A DNA stretch of 41,531 nucleotides. It comes from Beroe ovata (taxonomy: Eukaryota > Ctenophora > Nuda > Beroida > Beroidae). The first letter of the stretch is position 1. Each line of letters starts with the position of its first letter. Both the position numbers and the translations under genes were made by a program. The notes beneath the pieces are model-generated. The model was not told where the DNA came from. It saw nothing but the letters and a program-made list of their open reading frames with translations, and made no database searches. The DNA lies in NCBI GenBank assembly GCA_946803715.1, contig CAMPET010000021.1, positions 406,660 to 448,190 of the forward strand, in the 5' to 3' direction. This document shows positions 19,561 through 33,734 of this stretch, one piece after another.

Positions 19561-21162
19561 ATGTGTGGCATTTTCGGATGCTTTGGAAATAATTGTGACA
19601 GAATGGTTGCAATAGAAAATGCACATAAACAAAACCACCGTGGTCCAGATGACTTTTATTGTACAGAAGTTACCCCTGGATTTTTGTGTTTTACACGCTT
19701 GAGTATTATGGATAGAACAGAACAGGGGAGACAGCCATTTATATTCAATGAATATATTGGTATGACTAATGGTGAAATTTATAATCATAAGGAGCTTGAG
19801 CTGGAGTATGGAATCAAGACTATTGGGAAAAGTGATTGTGAGCATATACCTGAGCTGTTTTCAAAGATAGGAACTGATTTGCCAAGCAAATTGAGTGGAA
19901 TGTTTGGAATTATTATTGTGAACAACAAGACTGGTGAAATTTTCATTACTCGTGATCACATAGGCATTGTTCCTCTGTACTGGGGACTAGATGAGGATGA
20001 TAGATTGTATGTTGCCAGTGAACAGAAATGTCTGGTGGATGTGTGTAGTCGGGTAGAAATATTTCCACCTCGCATGTACTACTATGGCCCTCCCAAAATG
20101 GGACCATTGAAACAGTGGTATCATATGGATTGGCAGCCTCAACCATACATCCCTGAGAAAGAGGATGAGGTCTATAACAGGATCTATAATGGATTATATA
20201 AAGCAGTTGAAAAAATGATTCCTTGTGACTCTCCTAATGGATTTTTGCTCAGTGGAGGTCTTGACTCTTCCTTGGTAGCAGCATTGGCTAGAAAGATTCT
20301 TGGTCCAGATCATGAGATTCATACATTCACCATAGGTTTGGAGGATGCTCCTGATTTCAAATTTGCAAGGGCTGTTGCAGAACATATTGGCTCAATTCAT
20401 CATGAGTTCAAGTACACTGTCCAAGAGGGTATAGATGTTATCCCACAGGTTATCAAGAAGATAGAAACTTTTGATGATACCACTATAAGATCATCAACAC
20501 CTCAATATCTCATGGCAAAGAAAATACAATCCTGGGGATTCAAGATGGTCATGTCTGGGGAGGGGGCTGATGAGGCCTGGGGTGGATACTTGTACTTTCA
20601 TTTTGCTCCTAATGATGAGGAATTTCATGAGGAAATGAGAGACAAGCTTGCTGATTTGCATTATTATGACTGCTTGAGAACGAACAAGGCCATGTTGGCT
20701 AGCAGTATTGAAACAAGGGTCCCATTTTTAGACCCTGATTTGATTGAGATTGCTATGACAATACCTGTAAAGATGAAGCATCCCAAATTTATACTCCATA
20801 ATGGAAGACCTATTGAAAAAGGTGTCCTGAGAAAGGCATGTGATAGGGATAACCTTCTACCAAAATCCGTTCTTTGGAGACAAAAGGAGCAGTTTTCTGA
20901 TTCTGTCGGCTACAGTTGGATTGATGGCTTGAAGGAGCACTACAAGTGTATGGGGACATCTGAGACAGATTTCAACAAAAGCGTGTACAAGAAGTACAAC
21001 TACTCAATGTCAACTGTGAAGACTGGGAAGACAGTAGCATGTTCCACTCCTCGTGGTGCTTCCTGGCTGCCTGAAGGAACAGCTCATGATGCTTCAGGGC
21101 GCTCTGTTGCTAGCATCCACATGGGCATGACCAAAGAAACCGATTCCTCAATTGTGGAATAA
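19561..21162 (+). CDS. ASNS: Glutamine-dependent asparagine synthetase, AsnB type
   Basis: A single uninterrupted frame of 533 residues. I chose the ATG at 19561, not the one at 19471, because MCGIFG places the catalytic Cys at residue 2, where it becomes the N-terminal nucleophile after Met removal. The glutaminase domain (about 1-200) has RLSIMD (46-51), NGEIYN (70-75) and SDCE (91-94). The synthetase domain has the pyrophosphate loop SGGLDSS (231-237), SGEGADE (332-338), RVPFLD (386-391) and WRQKEQFSD (439-447). It transfers ammonia from glutamine to aspartyl-AMP in the cytosol. The sequence follows bacterial and plant AsnB (for example FKYTVQEGID and GYSWIDGLKE), not the vertebrate ASNS form. 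The usual TKEAYxYRxIFE segment is not recognisable between 460 and 490, although the later VACSTP and DASGRSV motifs are kept. It has no introns, unlike most neighbours. A TCTCTAG acceptor-like site ends 13 bases before the ATG. Confidence 0.93.
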   Translation: MCGIFGCFGNNCDRMVAIENAHKQNHRGPDDFYCTEVTPGFLCFTRLSIMDRTEQGRQPFIFNEYIGMTNGEIYNHKELELEYGIKTIGKSDCEHIPELFSKIGTDLPSKLSGMFGIIIVNNKTGEIFITRDHIGIVPLYWGLDEDDRLYVASEQKCLVDVCSRVEIFPPRMYYYGPPKMGPLKQWYHMDWQPQPYIPEKEDEVYNRIYNGLYKAVEKMIPCDSPNGFLLSGGLDSSLVAALARKILGPDHEIHTFTIGLEDAPDFKFARAVAEHIGSIHHEFKYTVQEGIDVIPQVIKKIETFDDTTIRSSTPQYLMAKKIQSWGFKMVMSGEGADEAWGGYLYFHFAPNDEEFHEEMRDKLADLHYYDCLRTNKAMLASSIETRVPFLDPDLIEIAMTIPVKMKHPKFILHNGRPIEKGVLRKACDRDNLLPKSVLWRQKEQFSDSVGYSWIDGLKEHYKCMGTSETDFNKSVYKKYNYSMSTVKTGKTVACSTPRGASWLPEGTAHDASGRSVASIHMGMTKETDSSIVE

Positions 21163-21743
21163 TTTGTACTATTGCCACTGTAACAGGAACAAACCAATTA
21201 GATTATCTCATATCTGTTGCATGGTCGCAGTATTTATTTTCCACAGTTTAATGGTTTTTAATCTATTCTTGACTCAGTATTTTTGTGACGTCATCTGTAA
21301 TTCTCGAGTGTGAACGAAAACTTTTCTCATATGTATGTAGATATTTCATTCAATGATTTTTAGTTTGTTATTATTGATTAATTATTCTCAACGAAAACTC
21401 AAAGTTTAATTTCATCTCGATTTCTTTTTTTCCAGATATCTATAAATCGATCATATCATATGAATATTAATTCTATATTTTATGGAGGGGTTTGCATTAT
21501 AGGTAGGTATGCTAAGACAATTTTATTCGGATATTTTTATCTTTAACAATTTACCTATTTTAACCAGATATTCATCGAAAGATATTTTAGATTACCAAAA
21601 ATCTTAGTAACTGCTCAGTACTCACTTTTCTGTTTCATTTCGAATCAATGAATTTTGGATCAATGAATATACCTACAATGAATGCATAAGCAAGATCAAG
21701 TAGTTTGCAGATTTTCATTTAGTTGGCTCATATTTGATAGGTC
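21163..21743. other. Intergenic region between ASNS and NDUFA13
   Basis: AT-rich, with no further gene seen and no canonical AATAAA found. A pyrimidine-rich TTTTCATTTAG that could act as a 3' splice site ends at 21722, 21 bases before the next ATG. Confidence 0.4.
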
Positions 21744-22783
21744 ATGTCATCATCAAAGGTGGCAGTGAGACAGGACATGCCACCCAAAGGTGGCTACGGT
21801 CCGATACACTGGAAAAGATATGCCCCCAAACGAACCATCCCCGGTTACTTTATATTTTCTGCCTACTCTGGATTGGCAATATATTGCTACTACAAAACTC
21901 TACTTCTGCGATTCGAGGACAGGTCAGAAACAGCACATAAAGTGTCCAGTATCCAACAATGCGACAATTCCGTATTACATAGGAACGATACCGCCACCTC
22001 AAATTGCTGATTGCTCATGCTGTGAATTTCAATGAAAACCATTATCCGTATATATCTCTTTTCCTCAGAGTACAGGTCACTGCTCATAGATTCCACTTGC
22101 AGAAGTGTCTCTATCCCTTCTTGTGGGCTGAGGATGACCGCAGGTAATATCCAAAAATAGAAACCTCTAATAGTTGTAATATAGCTCAAACGGGTGTCGC
22201 ATCGGGAAATATTTTCCAGAATACCTAATGCGAATAGACGTAATAGACATAATTACACGATATGACATGGAATGTAACTATTAAGGTAGTTTATATTCTA
22301 GTGATTGCTGAAACAAAGTGTTACAACTTGGTATCAATGAGCCACTGTGTCACAGGAGAGTCCGTGCTAAAAAGCAGTCTGAAGAGGACATCAAGCTGGT
22401 GATGGGTAGTGAGGGGTGGGACCCTCACAGGAGGGCATACGCTCAGGAGGAGGTCTGGACCCCTTGGTCCAGCAGAGAGATGAGGGTCCTCCTAACCGAT
22501 GAGGAGAGGGTAGCACTTGGTGGTGAGTGGGGGCTACCATCATCTGATCTGATTAAACACCCTCTGCAATCATCACCACCACGGGTGTAAAGTGTAAACA
22601 CCCCCCTCACAATGTTATAACTTTTGTTGTCCAGGTGAACCGTCACGGTACAGTGTTAATGATCTGTGGAGTAATTACAAATGGCAGGAGGATCACATGA
22701 AGGATAGACATCTAAACTACATCCCCGAGGCGGATACATTCGATAACGTGTTTAATCTAGAGATGAACGAGCCACAGATTTAG
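21744..22783 (+). CDS. NDUFA13: NADH dehydrogenase 1 alpha subcomplex subunit 13 (GRIM-19)
   Basis: Four exons join to 189 residues: 21744-21922, 22069-22143, 22356-22522 and 22635-22783. The N-terminus has the family signature QDMPPKGGYGPIHWKR, followed by one hydrophobic membrane helix (about 34-52, GYFIFSAYSGLAIYCYY). A basic and acidic helical stretch follows (LQKCLYPFLWAEDDRRVRAK), then a GWD motif and a W-T-P-W turn where the family has its conserved GWK...W(V/T)P. It is an inner-membrane accessory subunit of complex I needed for assembly. The family is usually near 144 residues, so this protein has about 45-60 extra residues at the C-terminus, mainly on exon 4 (EPSRYSVNDLWSNYKWQ onwards), which I do not recognise. 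Borders of exons 2 and 3 are supported by phase and by GTAATA and GTGAGT donors. Confidence 0.88.
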
Positions 22784-23284
22784 GAGGGCAGAAGAGATTT
22801 TTATATCATCTTCCTCTCTGGATAGAGAGACCCTTCATACTATAGATCTGGGGACGGTGTTGCTTCCATGTATGTTATGTGCGTTTTGTGTACGTGACGT
22901 TTTATACACACCGTAAGCTTCTTATTCAAGGGAAAGAGTGAGGTCTCTTGCTTTGTGGTAATGAACTATGAAATAGTCTAAAGATTTGCCATGTTTACTT
23001 TGTTTGATAATGTACGATCATCATGCCATAACTTCTGGTCTGTGCATGGAATTATCCAGTTGTCAAGTGATTTACCTTACTGTGATATTCGCACTATGCA
23101 GTGTTAAATTATTAAGTTATTGTTAGAATTCTGTAAGAATCGAACTTTATAGTCTAGATGAGCAACTTGTTTTATTGCATTACATGGACAGTAGAAATGC
23201 ACTCTGAAGAGTGAAGTCTCGTTGATCGGAATCATTGTTTCTTAAAAGAAGGTTGAATTTCATGTAAGGTCTAGATTGCAGAAG
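22784..23284. other. Intergenic region between NDUFA13 and REV1
   Basis: About 500 bases with no gene or repeat that I recognise. The REV1 ATG follows TTGCAG by three bases, which could be a splice acceptor for a 5' UTR exon or an upstream coding exon. Confidence 0.4.
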
Positions 23285-25369
23285 ATGGGGAGTCACAAAG
23301 AGTACATGGATCTCAAAAGGAAGAAGTTGACAGAACAGAACCAAAACCAGTGTCACTTGTTAGACAACGAAAAGAGAGTATCCTCACACTGCTTCAGGGG
23401 AGTCTCAGTTTACATCACCGGCTTCACAGACCCTCCAGCCTCTGTTTTGAAGGAAATGATTCTAAGAGGGGGTGGATCATATCAGATGTTTTACAAAAAG
23501 TCTGATGTGACTCACATTGTCGCCACTAATCTACCTGATTTCAAGGTGAAACTGTGGAAAAATGAATTAATTGTCACGCCTCAATGGATTGTAGATTGTG
23601 ACCTCTCCCAGTCCAAGTTATCAGAGGCTAAGTACGTTTTATTCCGGAACTCCGAGAACATCAGGGACATGATTCTTGAGAAACAGCCAAATAGTGCTGC
23701 TCCAGGCAAGGGCAAGACAGTGATCCCCAAAACAACGAGTTCGGACTTTGTCGACGAGTTTTACAGCAACTCTCGACTCCATCACCTGTCCACATCGGTG
23801 TCAGAGCTTAGGAGCACAGTCTCAGAGTTCCAGCAGCAGTACCATCCCATGTACACACCAGAGAACAGAGCAGTCACTAACTCACTTATTGTTCACATTG
23901 ATATCGACTGTTTCTTTGTGTCCATATCTTTGCGAAGCAGACCTCAGCTTAGAGGATTGCCAGTGTGTGTAACTCATGCCAAATCTACTGATAACACTGA
24001 CTCCTATGCCGAGATATCCAGTTGTAGTTACGAGGCTAGGAAGTTTGGTGTGAGGAATGGCATGTTCATGGGCAGGGCTAGGAAACTCTGTCCTGAATTG
24101 GTGACTGTCCCTTATGAGTTTGAAGAGTACCAGAAAGCAAGTAGAGAGTTTTACAGGATTTTAGTTGAGAAAACACCCTTTGTGGAGGTTGTGAGTTGTG
24201 ACGAAGCGTTCATTGATATCATGGAACTTGTCGATTCTTCTGACGAAGAAAATGTTGATAACTTTGTGAATGAGCTGAGAACTGATATTGTCAGCTCCAT
24301 TGGTTGTACTGTGTCTGCTGGCATAGGGCCAAATAAGCTGGTTGCTCGCATGGCAACTCGGAAAGGAAAACCAAATGGGCAGTTTATATGTGTGGAGAGG
24401 GAGAAGATATCAGAATATCTGACAGGCCAGCCAATCGACGATCTACCTGGGATAGGGTACTCCACTGCTCAAAAACTATCTGTACAGGGTCTTCAGACTT
24501 GTGGTGACTTGTTAAAACTAACGAAGGCTCAGTTATCTGATCTTGTAGGCCCTAAGACAGGTGAAACAATATTCAGATTCTGCCGTGGGGAGGATGACAG
24601 GGAACTTGTTATCAAACACGAGCGAAAGAGCATCTCCGTGGAGATTAATTACGGTATCAGAGTTGAGACTATCAAAGAACTTGACCAGTTCTTGTTGAAC
24701 CTTTGTAACGAATTGGAGAAGAGAATGGTGAATGAAAAGGTAGTTGGATCATTGATTACACTTAAGCTGAAGGAACGATGTGAAAACGCTGCAAAGGACC
24801 CTATAAAGTATATGGGGCATGGAATCTGTGATAACATCAGCAAGTCTCTCAACTTGATGAAAGCATCGAATAGTGGTGGTGTCATGCACAGCAAAGTGAT
24901 GTCACTGGTGTCAAGCATGACGCTGACACCATCTGATATCAGGGGGGTTGGAGTACAGATGAGCAAACTCCAGTCGTCAGCAAGACATACACCGGTTTCA
25001 GAGGGAGTCACAGGGAGTAAGAAGCTAGTGAAATCTCACGATAAGAGGGAGATGCACACTTTGTATCAGAGTGAAGTGCCCGAGTTCTTGGGGTGTAAGG
25101 ATCAGGAGCAGATACTTGACATATTGAAATCCTGGGCAAACAGTGTGGAGCCAATGCAGATAGATGTTGATAAAGTGGACACTTATTTCAGTGGTTTGAT
25201 AAAGTATGGGAATATTAGCTTCGTTGAGAAGAGTTTGAAACAGCTTCGGAAAATTTTCGTCAAAAGGAATTTAGCCGAGTGGAATGCAGTATTCAATGGG
25301 ATTCTGCAAAATGTCCAGCAGAAAATATTTAGTGACTTGAATGGAATACTTAACATCGACAATTTATAG
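23285..25369 (+). CDS. REV1: DNA repair protein REV1, Y-family deoxycytidyl transferase
   Basis: One uninterrupted frame of 694 residues from ATG 23285. A BRCT domain covers about 37-120 (GVSVYITGFTDPP, THIVATNLP, VTPQWIVDC). The Y-family core runs from about 200 to 540: metal ligands in HIDIDCFF (Asp 206 and 208) and SCDEA (Asp 306, Glu 307), GPNKLVARMATRKGKPNGQF in the palm, and the helix-hairpin-helix LPGIG near 388. Residues from about 597 (VPEFLG) to the end match the REV1 C-terminal domain that binds Y-family polymerases and REV7, making it a scaffold for translesion synthesis in the nucleus. Vertebrate REV1 is about 1,250 residues; here the linker between the little finger and the C-terminal domain is short, and no ubiquitin-binding motif is visible. 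The N-terminus begins close to the BRCT, so an upstream coding exon is possible. The gene has no introns. Confidence 0.94.
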   Translation: MGSHKEYMDLKRKKLTEQNQNQCHLLDNEKRVSSHCFRGVSVYITGFTDPPASVLKEMILRGGGSYQMFYKKSDVTHIVATNLPDFKVKLWKNELIVTPQWIVDCDLSQSKLSEAKYVLFRNSENIRDMILEKQPNSAAPGKGKTVIPKTTSSDFVDEFYSNSRLHHLSTSVSELRSTVSEFQQQYHPMYTPENRAVTNSLIVHIDIDCFFVSISLRSRPQLRGLPVCVTHAKSTDNTDSYAEISSCSYEARKFGVRNGMFMGRARKLCPELVTVPYEFEEYQKASREFYRILVEKTPFVEVVSCDEAFIDIMELVDSSDEENVDNFVNELRTDIVSSIGCTVSAGIGPNKLVARMATRKGKPNGQFICVEREKISEYLTGQPIDDLPGIGYSTAQKLSVQGLQTCGDLLKLTKAQLSDLVGPKTGETIFRFCRGEDDRELVIKHERKSISVEINYGIRVETIKELDQFLLNLCNELEKRMVNEKVVGSLITLKLKERCENAAKDPIKYMGHGICDNISKSLNLMKASNSGGVMHSKVMSLVSSMTLTPSDIRGVGVQMSKLQSSARHTPVSEGVTGSKKLVKSHDKREMHTLYQSEVPEFLGCKDQEQILDILKSWANSVEPMQIDVDKVDTYFSGLIKYGNISFVEKSLKQLRKIFVKRNLAEWNAVFNGILQNVQQKIFSDLNGILNIDNL

Positions 25370-25699
25370 CAGATTAATTTTGGTCAGATTATTCATGATA
25401 CCTAACTTCATAACTACGTCAAGTCTATCTTGTAGATAGATGAATGGCCATCATACATCAAAACCGCCCGATCTATCAGCGTGTTGATGAGATGTACAGA
25501 ATGTATTAATTGAAATAGTGTCCAGTACAGTGTCCAGACTTTTTCTACTAGAATACTACAATGTGCGTTCTGCTATGAAATGAAAATCGCACAGTTTGAC
25601 CGGCCTCTACAGTCGATACGATCAGCAAGTTCTGTATGTTGACTCTCTAACTCCTATGATTTCGAAGGAAGCATTACTTAAACATGTGTTTATGTACCC
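25370..25699. other. Intergenic region between REV1 and the NDR kinase
   Basis: No gene is supported in this stretch, and no canonical polyadenylation signal for REV1 was found. Confidence 0.4.
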
Positions 25700-25779
25700 A
25701 CTATATCTCGACTATACCCACTATATCTCGACTATACCCTCTATATCTCGACTATACCCTCTATATCTCGACTATAGCA
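25700..25779. repeat. 20-bp tandem repeat (CTATATCTCGACTATACCCA)n
   Basis: Four near-identical copies of 20 bases end about 30 bases before the NDR kinase start codon. It therefore lies in the promoter or 5' UTR. Confidence 0.9.
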
Positions 25780-25807
25780 TGTCATGAAGATGTAGAGTAT
25801 ACGAGGA

Positions 25808-29365
<3,558 letters not shown>

Positions 29366-29879
29366 TCTTAATAATGATGTGTAGTCGCTGTGTCTATTTG
29401 TAGAGTAGGAATGTTGCTGTGGTGGGTAGTGATTGTTGCTTAACAACGTGGCGTGGAGGATAATTTGGTTGCTTATTCCGTGTGATAAAATTCAAGTCTA
29501 CGAAATCGTAAGTTAGGATCTGTAACAGAGCGATTCAAGTGAATCAGTGTAATTACTGTAAACTAACTACTGAATTTTGCTGTTTTTGGTGTACTAAGCT
29601 GCCAGTAGTAAGTTGTGTACTACGCTGCGAGTAGATGTACTGATTTTCCTGTGTATTTGTTAGAATAAGCTGTGCTATGCAACTTTCGTTGGGAAAGTGA
29701 TAAAGTTTGGAGCTGTCATAGTAGAAAAACCTGCATCAATTCAAATGATTTTGGGTGGATTTTTTTGAGCATGATATCAGCCTAATGATATCAGTCGAAT
29801 GGAATATCATGCAGGAACTTCTTTCGCTTTTGCCCGAAAATGCTAGGTTTTGTTTTGTCAACACTTTTGATTTAAAAGC

Positions 29880-30131
<252 letters not shown>

Positions 30132-30240
30132 TGTACTCTGACACCACTTTATACTCTGACACCACTTTGTACTCTGACACTACTTTATACTCTGACACCA
30201 CTTTATACTCTGACACCACTTTGTGCCCTGACACCACTTT
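30132..30240. repeat. 17-18-bp tandem repeat (ACTCTGACACCACTTTAT)n
   Basis: About six copies, some degenerate. The matching intron of the first NDR copy (27832-27880) has about three, so the array differs in length between the two copies. Confidence 0.85.
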
Positions 30241-30297
30241 ATACTTTTATACTCTGGAAAGTCACAAGTGACACCAATCCCTACCAAAGCATCGTAA

Positions 30298-31760
<1,463 letters not shown>

Positions 31761-32290
31761 TCTTAATAATGAGGTGTAGTCGCTGTGTCTATTTGTAGAA
31801 TAGGAATGTTGCTGTGGTCGGTAGTGATTGTTGCTTAGCAACGTGACGTGGAGGATTAGTCGGTTGCTTATTCCGTGTGATAAAATTCAAGTCTACGAAA
31901 TCGTAAGTTAGGATATGTAACAGAGTGATTCAAGTGAATCAGTGTAATAACTGTAAACTAACTGCTGAATTTTGCTGTTTTTGGTGTACTGAGCTGCCAG
32001 TAGGTAGATGTGTTGCGAGTAGATGTACTGCGAGTAGATGTACTGATTTTCCTGTGTATTTGTTAGAAAAAGCTGTGCTATGCGACTTTCGTTGGGAAAG
32101 TGATAAAGTTTGGATTGTCATAGTTTGTAGTAAAACCTGCATCAATTCAAATGATTTTGGGTGGGTGATTTTGAGCATGATATCAGCCTAATGATATCAG
32201 CCGAATGGAATATCATGCAGGAATTTCTTTCGCTTTTGCCCGAAATTGCTAAGTTTTGTTTTGTAAACACTTTTGATTTAAAAGGAATGT

Positions 32291-33734
32291 GAGTCAAAAC
32301 CTATTCGTGATCTCAGAATGGCTTCGATTCTCATATAAAGCGGTTGTGATTGGCGTCTTCTTCTTTGAATTACAATTATAATCTGTTATATTTAAATAAC
32401 TTTGATGTTTGATGAAGTATTTGCAAATCTTCGTGTTTTTATTCGAATCCAAACATAACAATTCAACGTGATAATTGGCTGACAAGCTAATGCCAATTTC
32501 TTGAATCCAGGATGTTATATTTGCATTATACCCATACACCTCATTAGATATTAGACTTTCGAATGATATTCGAGATGGTTCATATTTCAAGTACCTGTGA
32601 CAGATTTTGAGTATTGAGGGTATTGACCGGTACAGAATAGTATCTGACACTGATTGTTAATTGCAGCTAATCTGATTTGCATCACGATGTAATTTATTCC
32701 ATAGCCAATTTGGAAGGAAACACTATAGTCACCTGTACGTCATTGACACCTGTCACATTTGGAGCTTATTTTCTGGCGCGAAGTCCGAACGACATTTTCA
32801 TAACAAAATCTCAAAACATTATGCATTTTGCCTGGTCACGTGACTGCGCCCTAGACGCCGCGCACGGACCACAATTTGGTAATTTCGATTCGGAGGTGTA
32901 CATGGAGAATTGATGTATGCAGCAATGAAACGCTCTTTCAACTCGGTAAAATTTAAAGCTGAAGAAGGATCATGTTTTTAATTCAACATCATACACTTAT
33001 ATACAATTTGTCTCAACAGATCTACTTAAAACACTTCTTCAAACGATTTGAAAGCTTTAATAGGGAAATCACTCTCATAATCTAGGTTTTCTAGGCATTT
33101 TTAGGTCTCGTGTTGGGAAACGTGTTTCGCGGAAAAGTAAGACTTCTGAGTGGATTCAAAAGGAGGCTGGAATATCCGTTTCCATAGTAAAAAGGTATTA
33201 AAAATTTCAAATGATTTTCGGAGGAAATTTTTCTCAAAGGTTAAATACTTAAAAATCTTTGAGACTTTATCTGAACTCGAAGAGGATGAACTCTAAAAAT
33301 AATTTGACACCTGATAACTATTCAGTGATCCTAAGCACAAAATGATCAACGTTCAGTCAGTCAGAAATACTCATAAAATCAAATTCAATCAAATACATGC
33401 TTCTTCTCAGTCAAACTGATTGAATAGACAGAAATTAAATTGTCAAACAAACATTTAATTGGTAATGGTATCGGTCATTGCTCAAAAACAAGCTGTGTCT
33501 CAAATTATAAAACTTTGTCGAAACATCAATATATATAACTCGGATGAAATTAAAAGGTGATTTTTACACGTCATCACACGATATCATATAAAAGTCTGAA
33601 ATTGTCTCTCTCCACTCTCACTCTTGGTTAGTGCAACTCTTCCATCATAACGCAGCCCTAGACCCGGCACGCACACACACACATACACTTGTACACAGCG
33701 TGAATAGCAGACACAAAGTCTATATGCCAGGAGG
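32291..33734. other. Intergenic region with a possible decayed helix-turn-helix fragment
   Basis: Mostly AT-rich. The plus strand at 33094-33195 codes KSKTSEWIQKEAGISVSIVK, which looks like the DNA-binding start of a Tc1/mariner-type transposase, then meets a stop; open sequence resumes in another frame to 33297. No full gene is supported. Confidence 0.3.

Noticed and set aside
32294-32650. Minus-strand 118-residue open frame
   Set aside because: No recognisable domain, AT-rich composition, no splice context linking it to neighbours; chance frame is the simpler reading.
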